NCBI GenBank assembly: GCA_031553045.1
Contig: JAVBLZ010000017.1
Coordinates: forward strand, 1-48,277
Source of the DNA: CALXQW01 sp031553045
GTDB taxonomy: Bacteria > Verrucomicrobiota > Verrucomicrobiia > Opitutales > Intestinicryptomonadaceae
Direction: 5' to 3'
DNA length: 48,277 nt
Below the pieces are notes generated by a model, which worked only from the letters and a program-made list of their open reading frames with translations, did no database searches and was not told where the DNA came from. This document shows, in pieces, positions 26,254 to 33,919 of the stretch. The position numbers and the translations under genes were made by a program. The first letter of the stretch is position 1; each line of letters begins with the position of its first letter.

Positions 26254-27705
26254 TTATAGCGCCTTTGCCCTTTCTTTAATTGCCCAATCATAAACTTCCA
26301 TATATTTTTTTGCGGACTGTTTCCAAGAAAAGTCTTTCTGCATGGCGTTTTGGCGAAGCTTGGAAATATCGCCCTGCCTGTCATACCAAGTTGCGCAAGC
26401 CCAGCCCATCGTATTGTATAACGCTTCACACGTGGCATCGTTAAATAAAAACCCCGTGCCTTTGCCCGTATTTTGGTCATACTGCTCGACAGAATCTGCA
26501 AGTCCGCCCGTAGAACGCACGATAGGCAAAGTGCCATACGCCATAGAATACATCTGATTTAGACCGCAAGGCTCAAACCTGCTTGGCATGATAAAAAAGT
26601 CGCTACCTGATTCTATAAGATGTGAAAGCGCATTATCATAGCCTATATGCACCGCAAACTTACCTCGCAAGGTGTTGGATAAATTGTTGAAAGCGCCTTC
26701 AAGCCATCTTTCTCCAGATCCCAAAAGGGCAATCTGAATTTTCATATTTTCAAAAAGCGGATGTGTGATATGCGCAAGCAAATCTAAACCCTTTTGGTCA
26801 AACAAACGTGCTATCACGCCAAAAAGAGGGATATTTGCGTTGACCTCCAAACCCATGCGTTTCTGCAAAGCCTGCTTGCAAACCGCCTTTCCCGATATGT
26901 CTTTATTTGTAAAATTCTGCGGAATAAATTTATCGGTCTTCGGATTCCATTCGTCCAAATCAACGCCGTTTAAAATCCCGACTAAGTCTGCGGATTTAAA
27001 CCTTACAATGCCGTCCAAACCGCAGCCGTAGGCGGAGGTCTGAATTTCTTTTGCGTAAGTTGGGCTTACTGTGGTGAATTTTGTTGAATTATAAATTGCG
27101 CCCTTAAGCATATTTATAGCCCCGTAAGACTCATAATTATCCGCTCTGCAAATTTCGCTAAAAGGCAACCCAGCATAGTTCAGTATGCCGGAATTTACAA
27201 CACCTTGATGCTGCATATTATGTATCGTAAATATACTTGCCGCCCTACCTATCGGCGTATGCTTCAAAGTTGTGTTGAGATATGCAGGCACAAAACCCGT
27301 TGTCCAATCGTGGCAATGTATGATGTCTGGCTGCCAGTTTATAGAGCGGCAAAAATCTAAAGCCGCCTTACTCATGAAGGTAAAACGTGCGTCATTGTCG
27401 TTATTTTCATAGATTGAAGCTCTATCAAAATACTTGTTAAACTCTAGAAAATGCGCCGTTGCCTTGCCTAATGGTGTTTCCCAAACACAGCAATATTCCT
27501 CTATGCCAAGCCCCATGTGAACCCCCATGAAACCCAAGGTCTGCTTTAATTTTGCGGGGCGTTTCATTGTGGAATGCAGAGGTGTAAACACTTTAACCTC
27601 ATGCCCATTTGCGGCAAATTCCTTGCTCAAAGAAGAAACCATGTCGGCTAAACCGCCGACCTTTGAATACGGAGCGCACTCCGGAGATATCATTAAAATT
27701 TTCAT
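26254..27705 (-). CDS. glgA: Glycogen (starch) synthase
   Basis: A 483-residue GT5 enzyme that adds glucose from ADP-glucose to the non-reducing end of glycogen. The ADP-glucose-binding KVGGLADM is at 15-22, with DWTTGFVPAYL and TIHNMQHQG in the N-terminal Rossmann domain, and PSRFEPCGLNQMYSMAYGT plus STGGLADSV in the C-terminal one. Length is normal. It leads a minus-strand run with the SNF2 helicase and xth, an unusual partnership for glgA, and diverges from queA across a 128-base gap. Confidence 0.96.
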   Translation of the reverse strand: MKILMISPECAPYSKVGGLADMVSSLSKEFAANGHEVKVFTPLHSTMKRPAKLKQTLGFMGVHMGLGIEEYCCVWETPLGKATAHFLEFNKYFDRASIYENNDNDARFTFMSKAALDFCRSINWQPDIIHCHDWTTGFVPAYLNTTLKHTPIGRAASIFTIHNMQHQGVVNSGILNYAGLPFSEICRADNYESYGAINMLKGAIYNSTKFTTVSPTYAKEIQTSAYGCGLDGIVRFKSADLVGILNGVDLDEWNPKTDKFIPQNFTNKDISGKAVCKQALQKRMGLEVNANIPLFGVIARLFDQKGLDLLAHITHPLFENMKIQIALLGSGERWLEGAFNNLSNTLRGKFAVHIGYDNALSHLIESGSDFFIMPSRFEPCGLNQMYSMAYGTLPIVRSTGGLADSVEQYDQNTGKGTGFLFNDATCEALYNTMGWACATWYDRQGDISKLRQNAMQKDFSWKQSAKKYMEVYDWAIKERAKAL

Positions 27706-27777
27706 AACTTGGATGTGATTAACTTTACATTATCACAGAAAACACCGCCTGATTGCAAATGTTTTTTGGCATTGAAT

Positions 27778-27806
27778 TTGAAACTCTGTTATTGCCTTAT
27801 CATTAT
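27778..27806 (+). promoter_or_regulatory. Candidate promoter of queA
   Basis: TTGAAA (27778-27783) and CATTAT (27801-27806) are separated by 17 bases and lie 27 bases before the ATG at 27834. Confidence 0.4.
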
Positions 27807-27833
27807 TAAACCTCATAATTACTAAGCTTTAAA

Positions 27834-28913
27834 ATGAAGCTGTCTGATTTAGATTTTCACCTTCCGCCAGACGCAATCGCTCAATACCCAAGCGATAAGC
27901 GTGATGAATCTAAACTGCTGGCGGTAGAGCGTTCTTCCGGGAAAATTTCAGATTTGCTCTTTAAAGATTTGGACTGCCTTCTTACACAAAAACACAACAT
28001 ATTTAGAAATAATGTGTCCGTATTAAAGGCGAGAATTTTTGCCCAGAAAGAAACCAAAGGTTTGGTGGAATGCCTTTTGTTGACGCCAAAGCAAAGTAAC
28101 GTGTGGGTTTGTATGCTGCGCCCCGCAAAGCGTCTGAAGATAGGCTCAAGCTTTGGCGTGGAAAATTTTTTCACCGCAAAAATTTTGGAGAAAAATTCAG
28201 ATGCGACAGCTCTTGTTGAATTTTTCCCAAATGGCAATTTGAGCGTTCCAGAACTTGCGGAAAAAATCGGAGTTGCCCCGCTTCCACCTTATATCAAAAG
28301 AGACCAGAAGAATCCTCTTTATGATAAAACTTTGGATAATGAGCGCTATGAAACGGTGTACGCCTCTGCTCAAAAACGTTTTGCCGCCGCCGCTCCAACG
28401 GCGGGTCTGCATTTCACAAAAGAGCTGGAGAATTCTCTTTGCAGCGCAGGACACAAGTTTTACGACATTACTTTAAATGTTGGTATAGGCACTTTTCAAC
28501 CAATCAAGTGCGACTCTGTTGAAGAGCATAAAATGCACTCTGAAATTTATGAAATTTCCAAGCCTACCCAAGAAGCCTGCATGGATAAAAGCGTCAAGCG
28601 TCTTGGTGTTGGCACAACCACAGTAAGGGCACTTGAAGACTTCTTGCGAAAAACAAAAAACACTTCATACATGCCCCACAATACTTATACCGACAGCGCA
28701 AATCTTTTTATTTATCCTCCTCAAGAAATAACTTGTATAGACAGCCTAATAACAAACTTTCATCTGCCAAACTCCACCCTTCTTTGTATGGTTGCAACTT
28801 TTTTGAGCCCGCAAGACGCACACGCCTTAAACAAGCTCAAAGAAGTTTACAAACACGCACTTTCAAAAGACTACAAGTTCTTCTCTTACGGAGACGCCAT
28901 GATTGTCTTTTAA
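27834..28913 (+). CDS. queA: S-adenosylmethionine:tRNA ribosyltransferase-isomerase
   Basis: A 359-residue enzyme that moves the ribose of SAM onto 7-aminomethyl-7-deazaguanine in tRNA to form epoxyqueuosine. Family landmarks are DFHLPPDAIAQYPSDKRDES at the start, APTAGLHFTKEL, LNVGIGTFQPI, and near the end CIDSLITNFHLPNSTLLCMV. The start has no clear Shine-Dalgarno sequence, but this ATG matches the family. It stands alone; no tgt or queG is seen. Confidence 0.96.
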   Translation: MKLSDLDFHLPPDAIAQYPSDKRDESKLLAVERSSGKISDLLFKDLDCLLTQKHNIFRNNVSVLKARIFAQKETKGLVECLLLTPKQSNVWVCMLRPAKRLKIGSSFGVENFFTAKILEKNSDATALVEFFPNGNLSVPELAEKIGVAPLPPYIKRDQKNPLYDKTLDNERYETVYASAQKRFAAAAPTAGLHFTKELENSLCSAGHKFYDITLNVGIGTFQPIKCDSVEEHKMHSEIYEISKPTQEACMDKSVKRLGVGTTTVRALEDFLRKTKNTSYMPHNTYTDSANLFIYPPQEITCIDSLITNFHLPNSTLLCMVATFLSPQDAHALNKLKEVYKHALSKDYKFFSYGDAMIVF

Positions 28914-29028
28914 AGAATCCGACATTTTGATATCACGCCAGACAAAGTTACAACAGCTTCGTTAAATTGATTTCTATCACGAAAGCCGAGGCTATTAATC
29001 CGCACAAATAATTAAAACCGCATTCTTA

Positions 29029-29433
29029 CTAATATTTGCCGCGTAATTTGTTTGGGGATTTGTACAACCTGTCTTGAATAAATTTTTCCAACCGCAGAAG
29101 TTGGTAATCTGTGCGTTCCGCAAGTAAAGCCTCTATCTGTTCAAGAAAATAGTCTGGGGAATAATTTGCCGTTTCCAGAAGATGCATTTTTAGAGCTTCT
29201 TTATGCAGACGTATGTAAGCTTTTTTTTCTTCGCCCTTTTCTGCAATTCCATTTGAAACATGCCCCATAATTTTGCCCGTGTAAAAACAATTTCTGACAT
29301 ATTGGTCAGACCTGCCCAATAGATTGCCGGCTTCTTTAGGGCTGAACCATTGTTGATGCTTTGGAAACATACTTTCAAAATGGTCGTACGGATTTTCATG
29401 ACTCCCCATGGAGGATATATTTGCTGCTCTCAT
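29029..29433 (-). CDS. Helix-turn-helix protein, unknown family
   Basis: A 134-residue protein I do not recognise as a named family. WFSPKEAGNLLGRSDQYVRN (about residues 29-48) reads as an excisionase/MerR-like helix-turn-helix, followed by a turn YTGKIMGHVSNG as in winged domains. The C-terminal half is helical with many charged residues (LLAERTDYQLLRLEKFIQD), possibly a dimerisation helix. Starts at 29433 or 29409 are possible; neither has a good ribosome site. It diverges from an XRE-type regulator over a very AT-rich 71-base gap, so the two may form one regulatory unit. Confidence 0.65.
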   Translation of the reverse strand: MRAANISSMGSHENPYDHFESMFPKHQQWFSPKEAGNLLGRSDQYVRNCFYTGKIMGHVSNGIAEKGEEKKAYIRLHKEALKMHLLETANYSPDYFLEQIEALLAERTDYQLLRLEKFIQDRLYKSPNKLRGKY

Positions 29434-29504
29434 AAATTATTGTATTGAATTTTTTATACTTTTAAATAATAATTATTGTTAGAAATATAATAAAATAATA
29501 TTTA

Positions 29505-29942
29505 ATGTTTATTACTAATGTCAATAAAAAAGTGAAAAAATTACATTTTATGCCATTTAATTGCAAAAATAAAGAAGGTAAGGAATTTTCATCAAGATTT
29601 AAAATACTGATGACACGCAGAAATTTAACTTTGAAAGATATTGCAAAATCGACAGGCAACGCAATATCTACGGTCAGCACTTGGAAGAATGGACGCATAC
29701 CAAAAAATATAAAAACACGTTTTCTTCTGGCTGATACATTTAAAGTTAGCGTGGAATATTTGTTTGGAAGCATAATATTCAGCAATGAAAATCATGAAGA
29801 ATATATCTGCAAAACCCGTGCCGATATCGTAAATTTGGTGGAAGAAAGAGTTGAAAAAATAACTTCTCCCGACGAAATCAACCGCATTTGCGTGGATTTG
29901 CAGGAATACTTTTCTAAACGCCGTGTGGGGACATTATCTTAA
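29505..29942 (+). CDS. XRE-family helix-turn-helix regulator
   Basis: A 145-residue protein with a Cro/C1-type helix-turn-helix at about residues 28-75 (LTLKDIAKSTGNAISTVSTW as the helices, then VSVEYLFG as the closing motif). The C-terminal 50 residues are acidic and helical, and could mediate oligomerisation. The real start may be the ATG at 29550 (MPFNCKNKEG), because neither start has a ribosome site and the N-terminal 15 residues look unconserved. No toxin or phage gene is adjacent. A hairpin about 55 bases downstream may end its transcript. Confidence 0.75.
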   Translation: MFITNVNKKVKKLHFMPFNCKNKEGKEFSSRFKILMTRRNLTLKDIAKSTGNAISTVSTWKNGRIPKNIKTRFLLADTFKVSVEYLFGSIIFSNENHEEYICKTRADIVNLVEERVEKITSPDEINRICVDLQEYFSKRRVGTLS

Positions 29943-29996
29943 AGTACGGCAAACTGCGTAACTTTTATTGAACTAAAAAAGCAAAACCTGCGCCGC

Positions 29997-30034
29997 AGCC
30001 GAATAGGTGCGGTATAGCACATATTCGGCTAAGT
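29997..30034. terminator. Hairpin between XRE gene and argH
   Basis: AGCCGAATA (29997-30005) pairs perfectly with TATTCGGCT (30022-30030), and GTGC/GCAC extends it inside. It lies between two convergent genes and is followed by a weak T-rich stretch on the plus strand. A terminator for one or both is likely. Confidence 0.55.
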
Positions 30035-30038
30035 TTTA

Positions 30039-31454
30039 TTATCCCAAAAGTTTTTCCCAAGAAGCAATAGCTTTGCAAATTTGTTTTTTGCCCGGCATGC
30101 CGCATTTTTCACGCATAGAAAACGCCCTGTCCAAATCAAAAACTTTGCGCCAATTTTTGTCCGCCTTTGGGCAGACCTTTAAAACAACTTTGTCTGCAAG
30201 TTTATCAATGGGTGTATCTGTATCTTCCGAAATTGCGACAAGCTCACCGACCATGTGATGCGCCTGCCTAAAAGGCACGCCCTGCATGACAAAATAGTCC
30301 GCCAAATCTGTCGCCAACAATAGAGGGTCTGAAACTGCAAGAGCACATTTTTCCTTATTAAAAACCATACCTTCAAGCGCACTTGCGGCAACATCCAACA
30401 TTATGCAGACCTGCCCAAAAGAATCAAACACAGGTGGTTTGTCTTCCTGCAAGTCTCTATTATAGGTTAAAGGCAAACCCTTCACCAATGTATAAATAGT
30501 GTTCATATTGCCTATGAGTCTGGCGGATTTGCCTCTCAAAAGCTCAAAAGCGTCGGGATTTTTTTTCTGAGGCATCAAAGAAGAACCCGTGGTGAAAGCA
30601 TCAGAAAGTTTCACAAAGGCAAACTCTGCGCTGTTCCACAAAATCACGTCTTCACTCAGCCTAGACAAATGTATGCCGACCGTTGCACAAGCGGAACAAA
30701 ATTCTAAAAACGAATCTCTATCGGCGACAGCATCCATGCTGTTTGAAGTGATACGCGGTTTGCCGTCTTCATCTAAAAAGCCCAGCAGAGAGGCGGAGTA
30801 TTCCCTGTCTATGCCCAGCGTAGTACCTGCTATTGCGCCAGAGCCAAGCGGACAAACATTTGCGCCCTCATGCACAAATGAAAAACGCTCAAAATCACGA
30901 GCAAACATTTCTGTCCAAGCGAGAATATGATGTGCTGCGCTGACAGGCTGCGCCCTCTGCAAATGGGTGTATCCTGGGATATAAACATCTTTATTGTTAT
31001 CTGCGCATTTAATCAAAATCTTCATCAAGTTATTGATTTTTTCAAGCACTTCATCGCAAGCAGATTTAAAAAACAAGCGCATATCTGTTGCAACTTGGTC
31101 ATTGCGGCTTCTGGCAGTATGGAGTTTTGCGGCGGCTGGGGCAATTTTTGTCAAGGCTTGTTCAATATTCATGTGGACATCTTCAAGCTCTTTACTCCAC
31201 TGAAATTTACCGTTTTCAATTTCCTTTAAAATTTTATCCAGGCCATGGCAAATTTCTTCACATTCGTCGGCGTTAATAATGCCGCACTTTGAAAGCATCA
31301 TTGCCTGCGCCTTAGAGCCTTTGATGTCGAAACACGCCAAGGCTTTGTCAAAAGAGACAGACTCGCTAAACTCCAACATCAAACTGCTTGGAGAAGCCTT
31401 GAAACGCCCCCCCCAACTTGCCTGCGCAACTTTGCTATTATTCTTTTTGCTCAT
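30039..31454 (-). CDS. argH: Argininosuccinate lyase
   Basis: A 471-residue enzyme of the fumarase/aspartase superfamily that splits argininosuccinate to arginine and fumarate, the last step of arginine synthesis. The signature loop with the catalytic Ser is TGSSLMPQKKNPD; HTARSRNDQVATDMRL and YTHLQRAQPVSAAHH are the other conserved regions. Length is normal. It stands alone on this strand; the stretch upstream (31455-32161) is filled with repeats and contains its promoter, which I cannot place with confidence. Confidence 0.96.
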   Translation of the reverse strand: MSKKNNSKVAQASWGGRFKASPSSLMLEFSESVSFDKALACFDIKGSKAQAMMLSKCGIINADECEEICHGLDKILKEIENGKFQWSKELEDVHMNIEQALTKIAPAAAKLHTARSRNDQVATDMRLFFKSACDEVLEKINNLMKILIKCADNNKDVYIPGYTHLQRAQPVSAAHHILAWTEMFARDFERFSFVHEGANVCPLGSGAIAGTTLGIDREYSASLLGFLDEDGKPRITSNSMDAVADRDSFLEFCSACATVGIHLSRLSEDVILWNSAEFAFVKLSDAFTTGSSLMPQKKNPDAFELLRGKSARLIGNMNTIYTLVKGLPLTYNRDLQEDKPPVFDSFGQVCIMLDVAASALEGMVFNKEKCALAVSDPLLLATDLADYFVMQGVPFRQAHHMVGELVAISEDTDTPIDKLADKVVLKVCPKADKNWRKVFDLDRAFSMREKCGMPGKKQICKAIASWEKLLG

Positions 31455-31561
31455 AACTTCATAGTGTATTTGGCAACTTTATTTACAAGCAGATAATAAA
31501 GATACTCAAAATTTTCCATGGATTAAAATTGAATGATTCAAAATAATAAAATTGCGAACAC

Positions 31562-31633
31562 TTAAAGATAATCCCCGCCCACTTCCGACAATCACAATCT
31601 CTGTGAGTCGGAAAAAAAGCGAAAGACGCGAGC
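31562..31633 (+). repeat. Repeat A, copy 1 (structured)
   Basis: A 72-base unit that is 63/72 identical (counted by eye, no gaps) to 31905-31976. It holds a nested hairpin: TTCCGAC (31583-31589) with GTCGGAA (31607-31613), and inside it TCACA with TGTGA. It ends in the segment AAAAAAAGCGAAAGACGCGAGC. Confidence 0.8.
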
Positions 31634-31702
31634 TTTAACCTCCGATTTAAGTGGGGGTACATGAAAATACGCCTGATGCTACGTTTGCTTCGTAAATCTG
31701 AC

Positions 31703-31730
31703 TGAGGATGTAGCTCTGCTACAATCCTCA
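31703..31730 (+). repeat. Strong hairpin in the repeat region
   Basis: TGAGGAT-GTAGC pairs with GCTAC-A-ATCCTCA around a three-base loop, giving 12 pairs with one bulged A. There is no T tract behind it, so it is not a standard terminator. A second small hairpin, CGCAT/ATGCG, is at 31762-31775. Confidence 0.7.
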
Positions 31731-31830
31731 CCCAGCTCCACTTCGCAAGCCTCGCCTGAGTCGCATTTTGATGCGCCCCAATTAAAGTGTATGTTATGTT
31801 CGTACTCAAAATTATTTGTTAAAGCAGCCC

Positions 31831-31919
31831 GAAGCAACTAAGGCTAGAGCTTAAGAGGAATAAATGAACTGGGCTATCTAAAATCCAAATAAAAAGGGAC
31901 TATCTTAAAGATAATCCCC
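31831..31919 (+). repeat. Repeat B, copy 1
   Basis: Starts at GAAGCAACTAAGGCTAGAGC and runs through GAGGAATAAATGAAC, GGGCTATCTAAAATCC and AAAAAGGGACTA into repeat A copy 2. It matches 32045-32125 with several small gaps. Confidence 0.75.
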
Positions 31920-31976
31920 ACCCAGTTTCGGCAATCACAAGCTCTGTGAACCGGGAAAAAAGCGAAAGACTCGAGC
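31905..31976 (+). repeat. Repeat A, copy 2 (structured)
   Basis: Second copy of repeat A. In the outer stem (31926-31932 with 31950-31956) six of seven pairs are kept in spite of changes: A-T became G-C by a double change, and two Watson-Crick pairs became G-T, which would be G-U in a plus-strand RNA. The inner TCACA/TGTGA is unchanged. Confidence 0.8.
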
Positions 31977-32000
31977 GTTAGCCGACGATGCAAGCGGTGA

Positions 32001-32030
32001 GGGCAAGGAAACGTACTAATGTACGTGCCC
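32001..32030 (+). repeat. Hairpin inside the second repeat unit
   Basis: ACGTAC (32011-32016) pairs with GTACGT (32021-32026) around TAAT, and GGGC/GCCC closes the outside with a six-base bulge. Copy 1 has a different hairpin at the equivalent place (31703-31730). Confidence 0.65.
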
Positions 32031-32044
32031 GCAGCCTGAGTCCC

Positions 32045-32125
32045 GCAGCAGCTAAGGCTAGAGCCGAGAGGAATAAAAAATGAGCTATCTAAATCCAATA
32101 AAAAAGGGACTACCTTAAAGATAAT
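32045..32125 (+). repeat. Repeat B, copy 2
   Basis: Starts at CCGCAGCAGCTAAGGCTAGA and ends with ACTACCTTAAAGATAATCTC, running into a third, partial start of repeat A. Confidence 0.75.
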
Positions 32126-32145
32126 CTCTGCTCATTTTTTATTCC
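32070..32145. repeat. 16-base perfect inverted repeat at the GH20 3' end
   Basis: GGAATAAAAAATGAGC (32070-32085) is repeated inverted at 32130-32145. Directly outside the second arm, 32147-32161 is the exact inverted copy of AAAAAAGCGAAAGAC at 31956-31970, the tail of repeat A. The GH20 stop codon is in the next bases (32162-32164). Confidence 0.8.
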
Positions 32146-32161
32146 GGTCTTTCGCTTTTTT

Positions 32162-33913
32162 TTAGTGGGCGTATTGGGTGATGAATAGCAAGTTTGATAG
32201 GTTTCTTATGCGTCTGGACGATTCTTGCAGGCCGCCTATGCGCGCCCTTGCAAGCCAGATTTGCTCATAATGACCAACCAGAACCTTCAAGTTTCTGCGG
32301 GAGATGTTGGAAGAAAGCGCAGGATCATTTTTTGCCCTATGTATGGCAAATGAAATCATATCCAACGCCAACCTGATTTCCGCAATGCAAATTTGCCCAT
32401 CCGGAGATTGCGGCGTAGATTTGGAAAGGTATTCCGCAGATTCCTTCAAGAGAGTTTCCATGGTTTCCAACTCGATAAAATGAGGATGTTTTAGAATTTC
32501 TTTGATATGGGCGTTGTCGGCAAAAAATATTTTGTTGTAGTAACATTGTAAAATATTTTCAGGGTCTAACTTTCCGAGTTTAATGAGAGACGTTGCAAAA
32601 TTGCGTGAAGCATCTCTGAACACAAATACGCTGAGAGCGTCTATGAGTTCGGAATCGCTCATCCTGAGTTTTGCGCCCCAAGAGGCGTTTGCCGCACAGA
32701 CTATGGCAGGGTACATTCCGCAAAAAGGCTGATGATTGCCGTTGTCTCCCCAGTTTGTGAGCAACATGCCGTCGCCACCGTGAAGTTTTGCATTTTTGCA
32801 GGCGTTGGAAATATTCTCCAACATATTTACCATTCTGAAACCAAAGCTGTTCCAAGTAGATGTGCCTGGAGCTACCAAAAATTTAAGGCCCAAAGACTGC
32901 ATATATTTGCACTGCGCCTCAAAAGGATGGTTATAGTCATAACCCCAGATTATCGGAGTTACGCCTTCCGGGATAGACTTTGCATACTCAGGGCTTTGCA
33001 TTATAACATCCGCCCAAAAGTACATTTTCTTGTTATACTTGCGACAAATTTTTGCCAAGCCGTTTAAGTGCTCAAGATAAATTTTGTATTTTCCGCCCTC
33101 TCTTTCAGAGCGCTCTTTACTGCGGCCAAGACCAAGTTCCCAAGGCTCGTCGCAGCCCACATTTATTTTATTGCTGGAAAAATTTGGCAATAGCTGCTCA
33201 TAAATAGAATCAACAAATTCCAACGCTTTATCATCGGGGTAAAGAGTGGTCGGAAATTTGCGGACATTGCCCATGGGATCTACAAACGGCGCTTTGGATT
33301 CCGCCAAATGCTGATATTCAGGGAATCTCAGCCATCTTTCAAGATGCCCAAGGCTGTTGAAATTTGCGACAAGCTCAATACCTGCTGTTTTGCACATCTC
33401 ATCAAGCGCCTTGTATTCTTGCGAAGTTATTGGAGAGGAATTTCCCCAAACTATCTCATGCCCCGGGAAGGCGTAAGTATGCTCTGTATAAAGCTCAAGC
33501 CTGTTATATTTAAAGAGCGCCAACATATCTATAAGATACGCCAAAGTCTGCATAGTTGGCACTTTGCAACGGCTTATATCCAGCATGAAACCGCGCACAT
33601 CCAAGTCAGGTTTATCGTGTATTTCAAGATATGGATAACCCAGTTTATCAACCTGAATTGAAAGCTGCCTTAACGTCTGAAAAGCAAGCTTTGCCGCAGC
33701 CTCAGAACCTGCAAGTATAGAGATACCAAAATCCCCTATCGACAAGGAATATTCTTCTTTAAGATAGCCCTCGTAGGGGCAGACACAGACTAGATTTTCG
33801 CCCACGGGAAGACCCAATTTGTCATGAGAAAATTTGGCTCTGTCCAAAGGCAAAAAGCCCTCCAAAAATTTACATGATTTTGGTTCTGGAAGAATTAAAT
33901 ATTTTTGATGCAT
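32162..33913 (-). CDS. Glycoside hydrolase family 20, beta-N-acetylhexosaminidase-like
   Basis: A 583-residue protein with no signal peptide, so probably cytoplasmic. It contains the GH20 N-terminal helper fold (about 1-100) and the catalytic TIM barrel starting at DVRGFMLDISR (Arg107 holds the sugar). The catalytic Asp255-Glu256 pair lies in INVGCDEPWELG, which fits substrate-assisted hydrolysis of terminal GlcNAc or GalNAc. The last 150 residues are helical with no known domain. It starts six bases after the DUF1015 gene. An intracellular enzyme implies uptake of small aminosugar oligosaccharides by a transporter not identified here. Confidence 0.88.
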   Translation of the reverse strand: MHQKYLILPEPKSCKFLEGFLPLDRAKFSHDKLGLPVGENLVCVCPYEGYLKEEYSLSIGDFGISILAGSEAAAKLAFQTLRQLSIQVDKLGYPYLEIHDKPDLDVRGFMLDISRCKVPTMQTLAYLIDMLALFKYNRLELYTEHTYAFPGHEIVWGNSSPITSQEYKALDEMCKTAGIELVANFNSLGHLERWLRFPEYQHLAESKAPFVDPMGNVRKFPTTLYPDDKALEFVDSIYEQLLPNFSSNKINVGCDEPWELGLGRSKERSEREGGKYKIYLEHLNGLAKICRKYNKKMYFWADVIMQSPEYAKSIPEGVTPIIWGYDYNHPFEAQCKYMQSLGLKFLVAPGTSTWNSFGFRMVNMLENISNACKNAKLHGGDGMLLTNWGDNGNHQPFCGMYPAIVCAANASWGAKLRMSDSELIDALSVFVFRDASRNFATSLIKLGKLDPENILQCYYNKIFFADNAHIKEILKHPHFIELETMETLLKESAEYLSKSTPQSPDGQICIAEIRLALDMISFAIHRAKNDPALSSNISRRNLKVLVGHYEQIWLARARIGGLQESSRRIRNLSNLLFITQYAH

Positions 33914-33919
33914 ATATTA

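Larger units (their letters stand above)
31455..32161. other. Gene-free, repeat-filled stretch between argH and GH20
   Basis: No real gene is supported in these 707 bases. Two short open frames on the minus strand share a peptide (SFAFFPxHRxCDCRxWxGIIFK), but this is only the translation of the shared repeat A, and the DNA shows changes that keep base pairing rather than codons. The stretch has two copies of repeat A, two of repeat B, several hairpins and two long inverted repeats, listed one by one below. Confidence 0.7.

Noticed and set aside
29029..29942. Toxin-antitoxin module
   Set aside because: Both proteins look DNA-binding, they are divergent and not co-transcribed, and neither resembles a toxin.
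31562..31976. CRISPR array
   Set aside because: Units are too long, only two, imperfect, and the material between them has internal hairpins; no cas genes are present.
31483..32098. Two minus-strand open frames (31483-31809 and 31874-32098) sharing a Cys-rich peptide, possibly a small protein family
   Set aside because: The shared peptide is just the translation of repeat A; the DNA changes keep base pairing, no ribosome sites are present, and the parts outside the repeat do not match.
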